Source: Ascaris suum (taxonomy: Eukaryota; Nematoda; Chromadorea; Rhabditida; Ascarididae). Taken from it: a DNA stretch of 64,000 bases. The translations under genes were made by a program, and so were the position numbers. The stretch covers positions 5,596,501 to 5,660,500 of the forward strand of contig CM024191.1 of NCBI GenBank assembly GCA_013433145.1, read 5' to 3'. Below the pieces are notes generated by a model that was given only the letters and a program-made list of their open reading frames with translations, did no database searches and was not told where the DNA came from. Positions 27,001 to 39,831 of the stretch are shown one piece after another (positions within the stretch are counted from its first letter, which is position 1; each line of letters opens with the position of its first letter).

Positions 27001-29743
27001 ATATGGTGAATTTAGCAGCAATACCTCTTCCCACGACACTTAGTAGCAAGACAGACCTGAAAGCATTAATCAAGCTGGATAATCACTATGAAGCGGTAAT
27101 TATCACAAAAGTTGCAAATTAAATGGGCGACGAACGTGAATGCGATCAAACACGTTTCACTTGGAGCACAACGGACCAAACTTCAAATTAAAAAGAAAAA
27201 AAAAAACAAAAACAAAAAGAAAATAACGCTTACGTCATCGCGATATTCGAGCCATCGATGACAATGCTCCTCAGTCCTGGTGTGATTGTTGATGTGTGTA
27301 CCATGTTCGACTTGCTGCTACTCTCGGAATACTTTCGCCCCAATTTAATCAGCTCACTGAGAACCTCGTCCTGAAATATTATGCACTTAATGCGCAAGCG
27401 CTAATTAACTTTAATATCCGTCCAGCTAATATATGTTGATAAGCAACTATCGCAAATACAATTCTCATAAATTGAGTTGAAATTGTTCACCAGACAGACC
27501 GGTTCGCACACGCCACAATAGTTCTTTACTGTCTCCTCAATGGGTCAGTGAGATGGTTTGCCTTTGCGTGTTTTGCTCAAAGAACATGCAAAGACTTCTA
27601 GTTAAGCCATCAACTGGTCTCTGTAAAATGTACACCACAAGCAATTCCATCCCTCTTCTCTATCTTCCGTCTTCGGTCTGCCATTGCAATGAATGTCCAC
27701 AGCACGACCAATTCTACGCTGTTGTTGCTTATACTTCCTTTGTTATGCTGGACACTTTTTTGATCATATGGCCAAAGAGGGGGGATGGGGAGGGGAGGTG
27801 GGAAAGAAAACAGAAATCGTAAAACCCGAATAAAACCTCACCTGTCCAGCATTGGGTCCAAGTTTTTCGAGGACGATTTGCAGCTGTTCTTCGGTATATC
27901 CGAGTTTTGTTGCGAATTCGACAAGCCGATCGTCGGAAAATGCGAGCTGAGTGCTATCGTTAGCCAGCGTGTCGGATGGTTCACGAGACAGTGAACTGTG
28001 TGATTCTTCTGAACAGCTCGAATAACACGAATCGTGCGATTCGAACGTAATCCACTCACCACTGCTCAAAGAATTCAATTATAGGCTATCTTGGCAAATA
28101 AAAATTGGTGACGCTGTTCTGAGGGAACACATTTGGAGGCGCCTATGGGATGCAGTGAAAACCGTCGATGATGCTGCAAATTAGAACGTCGCAGAGTTGC
28201 ATCAAAAAGTAAAGTAAAGAGTATAGGACATGAAGGAATGCAAGAAAGAGACACACTACGCTACCCAATTACGCCCTTCCTTTAGATGTTCCTCTATTGA
28301 TAAAGACTGTATTACTCACCTGTTCTTGTTTGTATCTCATCAATGCATTTCTACTTTAAAGCAGCATAGTTCCTGCAGTAACCTCTAATCAATATGGCTT
28401 AATCAACGAAAGGAGATATTCAACCTCTTCAAAATCACGATGCAGAAAATCTTGGATTAAAAGCCACTTAATAAGCATCCGATTAAAAATCTCTTTGCAT
28501 CAGAAAATCTTTTCGGTGAAGAAAAAAAAAACTGAACCTGCAGGAAATAAATTTTGATTTCTGATATATCGATTGGCGCTAGAATGCTAAAGTTATTTTT
28601 ATTCTTTTCTGAAATTTTAAGCCACAGTTTGCGGATTTCTCAAATTTTCGGCAATACAGATTGGCGGCCAAATTTTTTTTTTTTTGGCGAGGAGAAAGGT
28701 TTGCCCTTGTGTATTCATAAGTTCGCTCTTTTTTAACATCACACTCACGCGTAGGCTTAAAAATAATGCAATCAAACCGGTGAAATACCACTAATTTAAA
28801 TTGAATTAAAAAAAAAACATTTTATTTTTTTGACGTTTTTCAAACATTTATTTAAAATTGAACTTTATTGAAATTAATTCAAGAAAGAAAACAAAACTGA
28901 GACGTTAATTTGAAGAACAATCTGAATTAATGATAAACAATCTATGTACTTCAATAATCCACCGACATTTGCGCTCATATAAAACAGAGGAAAAGTACAC
29001 AAATCACAGGTAGCAAATGGTCGATTAAAGCGCGCTAACAGATGTAACATCCCTTGTGCTACAATATTATAGCAATGAATGTGTGCACAAATGCATCTAA
29101 AAATGAAAGTTACGAGTGTGCGCCTCTTATCTCTTGATCGACAATTTCACACACATTCTCATCACGTTTCAGCGACTCTCTCTGGTGTCAACATGGCAAT
29201 ATCTCTCTCCCTCTGAACGTATCTTTATGATTTGCGGATCACCGCAGTATTAAATTCATCCCTCCAAAGACCCTATCGCTTCACGGTCTACTGATCTCAA
29301 ATTCTTGGTTCCCTTGCAGGCTTTAATTAAGTGATGTTAGATCAATTTCGCATGTCCTTTCAAACGGTGAAGATATTACCCCCATGGTGAAAGACTAGGA
29401 GGCTATTCACGACAAGAACCCTCAATACTGTAAAGAAAATAAACGTCTTCTAAACGACAAAGAACTATACTATTTGCGCTTTGAATTCTCGGTGTCTTAA
29501 ATGCCGCTCATTGCAACCGAGTGAAAGTGCTCAATAACAATTATTCTAAAAGAACGATAATAAACCTTTAATAATTCGCAAAAAACATGGAGAACGCCTA
29601 CACTCTTCGCCATTAAAAAAACTGCTATACCTTATCAAAGGACGAGCTGTCTCAGCAACATTCGCTTGGAGTGGTACACCATTCGATATTCTCCTTAGCG
29701 GTGGATGTGTCAGACGAGCCAAGCCACCTCGCGATTTCAGCAT
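21048..29743 (-). CDS. rege-1: REGE-1/Regnase-1-like NYN-domain, CCCH zinc-finger endoribonuclease
   Basis: Regnase-family proteins are cytoplasmic endonucleases that cut stem-loops in mRNA 3' UTRs; C. elegans REGE-1 controls ets-4 mRNA. Exons: 29743-29631, 28061-27842, 27370-27234, 26643-26463, 26228-26035, 25737-25607, 25002-24908, 23188-23060, 22964-22837, 22349-22064, 21644-21554 and 21225-21048 (TAG). With one restored base the total is 627 codons plus stop. Seen in order: UBA-like helices (about 82-122, [17 protein letters not shown]); NYN/PIN core with VIDGSNIAM (Asp150), [32 protein letters not shown] (Asp234/235) and IVSNDEYRD (Asp253); the post-NYN motif [12 protein letters not shown]; a C-X5-C-X5-C-X3-H finger; and a conserved C-terminus ([20 protein letters not shown]). 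The first exon is assigned because its ATG has an in-frame stop just upstream and its 2-base end fits exon 2. The sixth exon has a one-base frame break, described separately. The family call is firm; exons 1 and 8-11 are less certain. Confidence 0.88.
22591..22660 (-). other. Possible alternative (frame-breaking) exon in rege-1
   Basis: The 70-nt interval lies in the intron between the exons ending at 22837 and starting at 22349, which already join in phase 0. It has a pyrimidine-rich acceptor (TTGCTTCTCCAG) and a consensus donor (GTGAGT). Its length is not a multiple of three, and entering it in phase 0 would bring a TAG about ten codons into the next exon. It could be a poison exon or only a chance pair of splice sites. 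Confidence 0.3.
25607..25737 (-). other. rege-1: rege-1 exon 6 with a one-base frame break
   Basis: This 131-nt exon joins the end of the NYN region to the CCCH finger. The 5' part reads [15 protein letters not shown]...FFRK in the frame set by exon 5. The 3' part reads [13 protein letters not shown], continuing correctly into the next exon as KYFHPER, but one frame over. The switch lies at the CC doublet 25673-25674 on the plus strand. One extra base there makes the exon 132 nt and restores every downstream phase. As written, the frame meets a stop in the next exon and loses the zinc finger and the rest of the protein. A short G run miscalled in the assembly is the simplest reading; a true null allele or a programmed -1 shift is possible. 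Confidence 0.85.
25865..25878 (+). repeat. Poly(C) tract, 14 nt, followed by A10
   Basis: In the rege-1 intron just before the frame-broken exon; G on the sense strand. Confidence 0.95.
28062..29630. other. rege-1 intron 1 (as modelled)
   Basis: AT-rich sequence with no coding signal. It is bounded by a GTATAGC donor at 29630 and a TTCTTTGAGCAG acceptor at 28062. Confidence 0.5.
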
Positions 29744-29928
29744 TTTTGGCTCCGACCAGAAAGCCTAGGGCTCCGCAAGCAGCAACCGCTCAATGTCGCT
29801 ACAAAGCACAAATTATTCGTTTCATGAATGTATGCCATTCATTCGTACCGCTATCGGATCCCCTCGAAAATTTCCGACAAAATATGAGCCCGATCTTAAC
29901 AACGTTAACCCCGTTCTCCTCCCCCCCT

Positions 29929-29943
29929 CCCCCCCCCCCCCCC
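29929..29943 (+). repeat. Poly(C) tract, 15 nt
   Basis: About 190 bp upstream of the rege-1 start codon; preceded by a further C7-T. G on the sense strand. Confidence 0.95.
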
Positions 29944-30943
29944 ACAGTCTCTCAGCGGATCTTAGCGGGCGATCAACAAGCCCACAAAAATACCTTCCCA
30001 ACAAAGTAATAAGACACTGCATATTTTCTCCGCGCAACGAAGCACCCGTGAGCTTCAATCCTTCAATTGCAATTGAAGAAACTTTTTAGTAACTATTCGC
30101 AATTATAGGTTTTAAAAACCGATACATATAGCACCGGCTTTCGGTCTCGTAACGACTCGACCCGATATTACTTCCGAAAGCAACGCAGTCGAATGAATTA
30201 CGTACAATATGAGAATAACTATAAAACATATAAGTTAACGATCCTTTAAAAGTATTGTAAACGACCTCATACTTCAACTAATGCTTATAAACCTATGAAT
30301 GCAATACGTCTAGATCGGGTAGCACTTACCGCTCGCTTCAGTCCAACCGGTCACCCTCGAATTCGACCGTACATTAGCGCACCGTCATCGACAAAATGAC
30401 TGCACTGTGCACACACAAGTTCTTTGTATTGCGCCGGCAGCTAAATGCTTCGCGCACACCCAACAAGCTCTCAGCAATGCATGATCGACACACAACAGCA
30501 ACTAATCAATCGCCTTGTGGCGCCAGCTTTTAGTAGTAGCATCTGATCACTGAAGACGGAAAATGTTTTTCTTGAAGTATGACCTCACCTCGTTGGAACA
30601 TACTGGGAAGATTGCTTCGAGAAGAACGCTCTATCGTCATCCTTCTCATCTTTCTTCGAGTGCATAACACACATTAACATGAGCCTAAGAAACGCTAGAA
30701 CCTGTCCCCTGTTCCACGCCTAAAAAACTACTCCTCGTTATATTTCCTGCACTCAGAACGTTAAATGCGCAGATAGAAAGCTAATTCATAAGAGCGACCG
30801 TCTCAAAAGGCTCATTTTAAGACCAAAAATTCCCCTATTGCAGCTCAATTATGCACCAATCAAAACCCTCCAACAGTGTCCATTCCTACGAAAAAAAAAC
30901 TGAGCAAGATGAAACCAGGACTCATGAACGACAAAAGCCATTG

Positions 30944-31049
30944 AAAAGGTAACATGTCTGAAGAGTAACCGATAAGAACTATACATTGGAAAACCACTTA
31001 GAGACGCATTTTAAAGGTATATTCACCAAAACCTTTCCGGAATTCATCA
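30944..31049 (+). repeat. Dispersed repeat, copy 1
   Basis: About 106 bp, clearly similar by eye to 39832-39938 in the same orientation (shared core CCACTTAGAGACGCAT and AAAGGTATATTCACCAAAAC). It lies between the two RNase genes. Family unknown. Confidence 0.85.
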
Positions 31050-31924
31050 AATCTACAACTTGGTTGGTTGACGCTCACCTGACGATTCTTCCGCATTATG
31101 AAGATGGACTTAGAAATTTACAAGTCATGTTTCAAAGTGCCTCGGATCACAGTTACGGATCAGTCAAGGATGCAAAACTAACTTTGCACAATCCCAAACA
31201 CCTCACTCTCACTCGACGAGAGTATTATCAAAGAAGTTCACACTAAATTTTGGACCGCGCCGACGACACAAAAACATAACAGGGTGCCCAAAATGTTTGA
31301 CGGAAATCTCAATTCATCCATAATCTTCATGAATCGTCGTGACTCCCGAATGGCCGATTTAATAAAGCTTCGAGATTCAAACGTCCATTTCTATATATGC
31401 GCCGCTTCCAAATGGCCAGACCTTCCTTAAACGGTTCATTAAGGTGTTTCATGCGTATCCCATCTACTGTGCCAGACTTTGTGCTTTCACTTTTATTTGT
31501 TGAAAGGCAAACAGGATGTAGCATTACATCCTTCACGGGACTACTTTGTCAGAGCAATGACCGAAGGATGTTGTGTCTTTCAGTCGAACGAAGTCGTCCC
31601 TATCAGTTTCAGCACTTGAAGAGCATATAAACCGGAAAGACATAGCAATATTAAACGAGAAGTTATAAAAAATAGAGGAGTATAAAACGAGAAGTTATAA
31701 TAAAAATAAAGAAAAACAGAGAATATAAAACTAGAAGTGATCCATCATGAAATGAGATGAGATGAAATGGCTTCATTCAAGAATAGAGAAACACACACTA
31801 TTATGTGAAGAAACATGGGAAGTTCAAAAATGAAAGCACTCAAGTATCAAGAATGAGGCAACACTGATTAAAAAAAAGCAAAAGCAAGATGAAACACACA
31901 CTAATAACATATGGCTGGCCATCG

Positions 31925-32110
31925 ACTCCTCTCAATGCCGATAAATCAAATTGGTATAATTTCGCTTTAAAAACATTGAGGTTTCCAGCTTCCACAATGT
32001 CAGCTGCTAGTTGATTCCATACCGGAATGACTCGGAAGGAAAATAAATGTGATATACTCATTTTTGTCGGCAACCTGCGTTGTAACTGAAAACGACGAAA
32101 TCGGGTGTGA
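31925..32110 (-). mobile_element. Non-LTR (LINE) retrotransposon relic, RT C-terminal end
   Basis: The minus strand reads FRRFQLQRRLPTK, then HLFSFRVIPVWNQL, then ADIVEAGNLNVFKAKL. This FSxRVIxxWNxL...FKxxL pattern is the hallmark C-terminal end of LINE reverse transcriptases. The open frame runs from 32229 to 31840 only; no upstream RT catalytic motif is present, so it is a truncated copy. Confidence 0.75.
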
Positions 32111-32643
32111 TAAACGGAATATACGCAAAGATGCTGTCGAATGGGATTGCAGCAGCAGCCTTTCACTATCTTAAAGCACAAATGAAGATGAAATTCAATT
32201 CGGCGATGATCCAAACTGAGAATTTGCAATCCTTCAGGATAGGAAGGGATAACAAAGTTTCCATCATATAAGAACAGTCGATGAAATTTCTACTACACAA
32301 AAAGAACTCAAGAGATGCGTGAATGACTAGTGAAAGTTGACGTCTGTTCAATTAAAAATAAGCATATATCAGGTGGTAAAATATTTTGGAAAAAGAAATG
32401 ACGGAGAGAAACTGCATTAATGAAAGAAGAAAGGACGAAAAAATCAATAAGGAATGATGCAAAGATGGAAAAAAACTGCGCGAAATGAAAATAGGAGTTG
32501 CGGAACTTCAACAACAGACTCTACAAAATCGGCGAAGAAATGATTCACAAAAAAACGATTATATCAAATACTGCATAATCATATCACTCCAAAGAAAATG
32601 TTCCATTGATTTCGCCAAAAGAGAAAAAACGTGTCGTTGAGCT

Positions 32644-35600
32644 TCAATAATTCCCTGTTGATCGACTTCGTGATGCCGCCTTCTTCCTTTCCTCGATTAT
32701 CCGTCGTGCCTCTTCGTTTGACATAAACGGTCCTTCCAGTAGATCTGGAAGTTGCACCTGAACAGTTACAGTAAAATTCCTGGAACTATACAAATAATAC
32801 TACTATTAAAATATGTGGGCTATCCATGTCTAACATGCCCAGGGTGAGGGCCATCAATTTCTCAGGTCAGGAATATGATCATTACTTAAAAGCTAATCCT
32901 TGTAACCTTCCAGAGTGAAAACAGAAACTTGAGAGTTCTGTGACGCAATGATATAAAAAGCAAAATTGAACATTCCAGTTACACTATAGATCCGATGTTG
33001 TGCACTACGCGATGCAACTGCTGTAGCTGCAAGTTGGCATCCACTTCCCGTGAAATTTTCAATAGACGATCGGCAAATAATCCTTTCCTGTGCTCATCGA
33101 ATGCCTTGCAAACCATCATTCCTATTGCCGCTGGAATGCTTTCTCTACCTGCGGCATTAGTACATACAAATATTCATTACTAACCGAACGAGAATATGCC
33201 ATCTCAATGCTTAGGCGGTCATAATCGTCAAGTGTTCGTGGCAAACAATTCCACTTAGCGAACATATGCTCCTTGGGTAGAATACCACCTGAAACAGAAA
33301 GATGAATTAAATCAACAAAACTTCCTAAAGTGAGATGTCTTTGAAAACCTCATCTGCTAAATAAATCCTCAAAGAAGTTACTCTGCTCTCATATTGCAGC
33401 TGAGATCATAGGCAGCCAGAACAACGATCACAAGGAGAAATATGGTCAATCACTTATCATCGTAGTATGGAAGCAAGAATATGTGCTGCTAAAATTTGCG
33501 CCAAGTAAAGTATGTGGAAAGCAACCTCCGTGACACCCTTTTCAGCGGGTTCTCTGTTGTGTGATGCGATGAATCATATCCTCCGCCGGGGCGAGGAAGT
33601 TTTCTACAGATGTGGGAGGTTTTGCGGCCTTTCAGAAGTTTTACAGGTTTACAGCCGTTTCGAATGTCCTTCGCGGAGGGCGAGGAATATTCAAAGAGCG
33701 GCCTTTCTCCGCGGGAGCCACATGGTTTGGGAAATGCTTCGCTTTATTATAAGAGCATCTTTACAATTTACGTTACTGCGCTGCATCTCATTTATAAACA
33801 CCTCATTGCTTATTCTCAAGCATTGCTTTAAGCGAAAAGAATGAGAATGTTAACGCGGCAGAATTTGCCGTCATAGCAAATCCAATTCGTCCCTTCCACT
33901 ATTCCGATGCCAACGAACGGAATTCTGCTAACTGCTGCTCTTTACAGCAATGCTGAAAGCTTTACCTATACTCCACCGCGATGAAGGCGAGTACCACTTA
34001 TCGATTTTTCGCGGTAATAGAATATAATACAACAAACTTCAAGATATCTTTCTGTCGGTAGGTATATTGTGATGATAAAGGAAACGGCGTTTCCGGTATA
34101 ATGAAGTATACCATTGTGTAACATAGGAGATTTTGCTGTTTTTTAGTATAGACAAAGCTTTAAAAATTTTTGGTACGTGAAGTACAACAAAATATAGTTC
34201 TCGAAAATTTGGAAGCAGCAAAACATGACATAATATCTTACAACTGCTTGCGCTGGTTCGCAAAGTCTTTGTTAGTTGCTTTTTCCTTAACGGTGTTCAA
34301 CCTTTGTCTCCGTTGTTGCTTCGAACACTCGGTGGGGGTGGGGTAGGGGAGGTGGTGCATCTTGCGTGGCCGCGATATGGCGATGGCTTTCCATTAAAAT
34401 ACTACGGCTCAAACAGGTTTCCATTCTACGCATTGCCAGACACCTCAACAAGCTGGAAATGTTTCTGTTCATACGACTTATGACTTCCATTTGTCAAAGG
34501 AGTATTTTTGGCTTGACGGTGTTGTAAGCCTTCTTGATACACGGTTGAACGACATTATCCGCTTGCAAAATTCACTTCAACGCGATGTAAAGTTGTCCGC
34601 GAACACAAACGGAGAGTGCAGTTCTGGCAGGCTTCGTTATATTCCCGACTTTAACATTTTACTGGTAATTCCATCACAATCTAGTATTCCATTTGATTGC
34701 ATATGGGCAAATCCCATTATAAAGCTCATCCAGCTCCAATGTGTCTTGGTTCCTGTTGTGCTTTCTGACTGCCGCATTTTCCCGCACCGTGCCTTGTTCG
34801 AACATATTGCCTCATACAGTTTTATACGCTCCTATTACTCTATACAGAATTTCTTTTTTCAGCTAGCTAAGGCAAAATCCGCATTCCTAACACCCCTCAC
34901 GAAGACAAGGAAACCTGGTTCCACCCTGTGCGGAGCTTGGATTCAGAAAATCCCTCCGTGGAAGCGAGGAATGTTTAGTCTGCGATGGCCCTCGCGACGG
35001 ATAACCTCACCGCTGCCCCAATAGGGATGAGAGACGACGGTGAATTCTGAACAGTAGGCAAATATGACATGATGTAAAGTTGTAGCGAAACCGAGAGGAA
35101 AACCTCTAAAACTGCAGCGATCTAGATGAACTCAAATGAGAACTTGAAACAATAAAGATGGCAAAAACTTCAACAAAATATTTCAAAAATAATTCCGCTA
35201 TAAAAAATATTATGACAGTAATGAGGTAAAAGAAAAAAAAATGATGCAATTTAAGAATAAAAAACTACTTGAAAGAAACAAATCAGTAAAACCCACCGCT
35301 ATAAATCGCGTCGTATGCTTCTGCTATAGCCAAAAGGACGTCGATCTTTTGAACGATCCGTTTCACTTCCTCATCCCTCAACTGTTCCCATTTTACGGCC
35401 GCGTACCCGGTAGTACCACACGAGCAATACAACTGATCTCAAACGCGATTCACATAACAGAGATTTTCAAGGGCAATTAATTTTCAATTCCTCTAACGTG
35501 ACCTGAGGTCTATTAAGTCTTTTTAAATTCAGTTATGTTCCACTGTCACCGCTTCACTCGGTACAATTTTCCGCATCACAATTACGCTTTGATATTAAGG

Positions 35601-37754
35601 CGAAACTATTGCTGATCCACTCGACAAATAGCATATTTCATTTTCAGCAATCGAATAATTCGTAGGAATGGCGCAGATTTTGACCGTCGTTAACATCAAT
35701 GCACAAGTGAACTTCGCCAACATTCTAATTCCAACCTTTTCGAAGGTTCTTCACCTTAAAAGGCGACAAATAGAACTTGTCTCCGTCATATTCCGAATAT
35801 TTCGATCCATTACCGGTGACATAAGTGATGAAGATATTCCTTGCAGATACTTCCGACAAAAGTGGAAAAAGACTTCGGTGATCACGGAACTTATCCTGAA
35901 AAGCACTGAAAATGAACTTTTTCGTGAGCCTCATCGTACTTGACTATTAGAATTCCTCCATCTACAGGATACTGAACCCTTAAATATTTTTGAAAAAAAA
36001 AAGCACAGCAAAATTACAGAAATCAATTACTCTGTCATGAAATGCGATACAACAGTTGCTAACCGCTGAATTCGAAGGCCACTATTCGTTAACCTCATTG
36101 TGAGATGCATTAGAAGAACTGAAAACTTCCGCGTTGGGCATCACAAAAAACGATAAAATTTACGACAAAGAATACACCATAAACGTTCAGGAAAGTTTTC
36201 AGGAGATCTGGGAGTCCTAAATATCTGAAGCTTACAAGTACGCAATAACTCTGTGCTAAGAAAATCTGATCGACACGATCCTTCACAAAAAAGCCATATG
36301 AAAATATATGTGATCATTAACTTAAAACACAGAGAATAGCCAATGAAGTAATAATCAATTACGCATAAGATATGCTCGCTTAACTTGAAAAGAGAATTTG
36401 ACGGTCGAAGACTTCTCATCACTACAATAACATGCTGAAGGCTGTTGCATAAAAAGACGCGAATACACAATTGGAAATAATCCTCATTAATAATGACACG
36501 TAGTTTCCTCATCAGTTCAACCGAATAAATAACCTATCAAATTACCTTCGAAACTACCGAACCGAAAGTGTCTCTGGCGATCACCAGCGCGATGAGATCA
36601 TCATCAGATTTATTCTTCACTCTGGTTACATAACCCACATGTTTCTCCAATTCCTGAAACAAAATATCTGTTTTCTATTAATTCAAATCATAATCGTATT
36701 CCAAATATACTCTGCGCAATATTCCCGATATAAAGAAAAAAGAACACGAATGTGCGAAACCCAATTAAAAAATTCATATTTAATCACATACGTATGTATT
36801 CTACTCTGTTGTTACAACAGCTGAAGTCTGTGTGTAGAATAACTGAAATAGTAACAAATAAATAAATACAGTCAACGCATTGCTCAAAAAACATCCACTA
36901 TCAACCAAATTCGTTTTCACAAGCTTCCCAACTTTTAATAACGTATGCGCGCATGTGGAAATCTTATTGCAACATATTTTTCCTTTCACTGCATAAAACG
37001 AAACTTTTCGTTTCGAAAAGTGAAAAACGAGCGAATTAAAAAGATTAACGCACCCGCAAAAACCTATTGTTGGAAAAACGGCTGCTATTGTGGTCGTCGA
37101 GACAAAAGCTCGGGATTACTATTTGAACGGCATGACCACGCCTCACGAAATATCGCATAACTGGTAAGATCGTTAGACAATCCAATGTTTTTCTAAACGC
37201 CAACCCAATTAACTGGTAGTAATTTGCTATGGTGCAAAACATTAATGCATCAGTTATGATGGTCCATATGGTATTACAATTTAGAGTTTATGGTAGAAAG
37301 TAACAGACTACTTAAGTAAATTCATTGCCAGTCGAAGCCGTTGATTTTAAAGGTCTACATTCGAGCGACCCTAATATTGCCACGTATGGCAAGCAACGTA
37401 TGAATCTCTCATAAATAAACGATGCTTCAGACAATCCATGTTCACCCCCGAAATCTTCGATAACCTCTTAAAAGTGTTTTTAATGTAAAGCGAACTCGAC
37501 ATATTTCGATTTTTACCCACTAGAAAACATCTCGACAGTATGCTTTCAGTCACATTTGACGGAAAATAACGTAAAAAGAATTCATAAAAAAGATCGTAGA
37601 ATGCTTACTCATGCTCGTCACTTCCCAAATATGTTCCCTCGTGCATTACATTCAATGCGTCAACAATAATTGGTCTCTTCAGATCGCCTTCCGTAGGTAG
37701 CGGTATCCGCTCTTGACCTAGGTCTCTTGCACCAATCCTACTGCTCGTAGCCAT
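32644..37754 (-). CDS. NYN-domain ribonuclease, RDE-8/NYN-1/NYN-2-like
   Basis: Complete gene of eight exons: 37754-37609, 37192-37054, 36653-36546, 35895-35755, 35432-35297, 33288-33181, 33148-32985 and 32757-32644 (TGA). All phases join, giving 351 aa. The NYN/PIN core shows PIIVDALNVMHE (Asp32), LPVMRYFVRRGHAVQIVIP, an acidic NKSDDDL (Asp112-114) and VVSKDKFRDH (Asp132). These match, in order, the Regnase motifs DGSN, RGHxxxxVFVP, DDR and SND-x-YRD. There is no CCCH finger. The C-terminal half (KWEQLRDEEVKRIVQ, CKAFDEHRKGLFADRLL, EEARRIIEERKK) is helical and charged. This small, finger-less layout fits the nematode RDE-8 group, in which RDE-8 cuts RNAi target mRNAs so that RdRP can make secondary siRNAs. 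The substrate here is inferred. It lies just upstream of rege-1 on the same strand. The fifth-exon acceptor is the least certain border. Confidence 0.82.
33289..35296. other. Intron 5 of the RDE-8-like gene, with a GC-richer block
   Basis: A 2-kb intron. The part from about 33510 to 35030 is richer in G+C and in long open frames than nearby introns. These include a 177-codon plus-strand frame (34491-35024, no ATG at its start) and overlapping frames near 33540-33830. No product was recognised. Confidence 0.5.
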
Positions 37755-37768
37755 CTGGCTAAAAAAAA
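37755..37768 (-). promoter_or_regulatory. Acceptor-like site before the RDE-8-like start codon
   Basis: The minus strand reads TTTTTTTTAGCCAG directly before ATG 37754, giving two AG acceptors within six bases of the start. It may be a spliced-leader site, or it may mean that a further upstream exon exists and this ATG is internal. Confidence 0.4.
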
Positions 37769-39831
37769 GCATAAATCACAACAGCTATTCCAAAATTTCT
37801 CTTAGATATGCATATTGTTTCTAAAAACCTCTATTCAACAAACAAACAAAGACATATATATATTGGTAATGAAAACACGCACGTCTGGTAAAAAGCCGTG
37901 AGATGGAAGAAATAAAGTGAACATTTATAAGGGGTTAAGTGGATGGAAAAAAATTGTCAACTGTATCTAATTTGCATTATTTTAGCAAATAAAAATAAAT
38001 GTAGTAAGAAAAAGTATAGGAAGGAGCATGTTTGATTACACACATATGGGTATGCTAGAAGGAAATGAGGAAAGTCTCTAAAAAAAGACCAAATATACTC
38101 CATATGATAGAAAAGAATAAATACTGCAAAAATCAAGTGGATAAGATTTCTCAAATTTAATTTAATGATTTCAGGCGGGCTGTGAATGCTGATATGCTGT
38201 GAGCGTTAACGATGTTTTTGAGTGCATTTATTTTTGGAGTAATAACTCCGAAACAGAAGCTATAAAGAACTAAAAACTAATTCCTCCGATTTTTTTCAAC
38301 CATGAAACTATGCCGGAATAAAAAAAAGTTTTTTTTAAAATTACTGTGGGGTCGGCACACTGAGCTACAAGCGCGTGTGCAAAACGAAGACAGAGAGAAT
38401 ATTTCTATTGGAACGAAACAAAATTTAAAAGCCAAAGCTAGGCGTACTTCAAAGAGCATTGAAAGCCCTATTTGAATCAACGATTGTCCGATCTGAAAAC
38501 AAAACCATTACAACATCAAATTCTGCTGCCGTTAGCACTGTTACCGCACTTCGATTTTGCTTCTATGCGCTCTTCAAAAATCTTAAAATCGTACTGCAAG
38601 AAACTCATGCATACCATACTCATCTGTTAGAGTTTAGGAAAAGCCCGCATCAAATAAACCCCACAAGCGTTCAGCCAAGACCTTTTATCTAACCTCTGAG
38701 GGGATCGCTCAGCTCACTGCAACAGGAAAGCTGTTAAGCTGTGCTACCATGATTAATGATTAGTTGTAAATGCCTTACGATTAGCTTGCCTTCCGTTGGT
38801 CGATTTGTTTGGCAATTGTTTATTTGATGACAAGCCCTAAATGAAATAGTTTTGGCTGTATGGCTTTCTGCAGATTTTTTTTTTGCAATTGAGAATTTTA
38901 AACTGATAATAAACATAATGTAATTTCAATGTAAATACTCAGAGTCAGTATAGCCTCTTATTCCATTCTTGAACAAGTCTAGGATGCACTTTTAATGATC
39001 ATGGTCCTATAGAGTTGTTCCGTTCAATGAAGTAAATTTTGGTTGAATACGCTGAAATAATACTAGCACACCAATATTACCCAATCGAATATTACCATAC
39101 ACCAAAACAGTATGAAGGAGGAGCAAGAAATTCACCTTCAATGATGATCACAAGAGATTCGAAGTCTAATCCATCCACAGAAGTATACCTGTTTTCCCTG
39201 AAACTCCGTTTGCTGTTGAAATACAGGAGCAGAAACTAATAATTCTTGAAAAACTGGAACTAAGTTTTGGGGCAGGAAGTCTAGATCAGATTGCTTCATT
39301 TCCGGATGTATAGCCAAAACAGGTTATGAAAGAGTTTGTACTGATCTTACGAGATTATTAGCTGGACAGGAAGTGAATAATCATACGAGTTCCAACTACC
39401 TGCTCTTTAAAATTGCGCGAATCAACAACCACTTACCTATTCTGCAAATTACTGAAGAGGAGAAAGCCTTTCCCGGCTGGTCATTCCTGCTCATGCATTC
39501 CGGAAGAAAACCTGCAAGGTAAGCTGATAGCACGATAACTAGAACAATCCATTATTATACAACTTACGCGCAAACAAATAAATAAATAAACAAATACAAG
39601 TACACACAGAAACGAATTAGTACCAACCTTTAACAAACTGACAACGAGTATACAATAACTCTGAATACCCGACCAACGTTATTCAACGAGAGGGCGCGCG
39701 TTTAAATTTGATCGTAGTAGAGAATTCGTTTTGAGAAGAACTTTTCAATGTTGCAGCTCAATGATGAACTGCAATGATTTAGCAGTGTTCTTTCCTTTCT
39801 GGGAGAGAAAGAAGTAAGCAAAAGGGCAGGG

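Noticed and set aside
27764..28078. rege-1 starting in the exon at 28061
   Set aside because: That frame has no ATG and an in-frame TAA just upstream; the exon at 29743-29631 supplies a start and the right phase.
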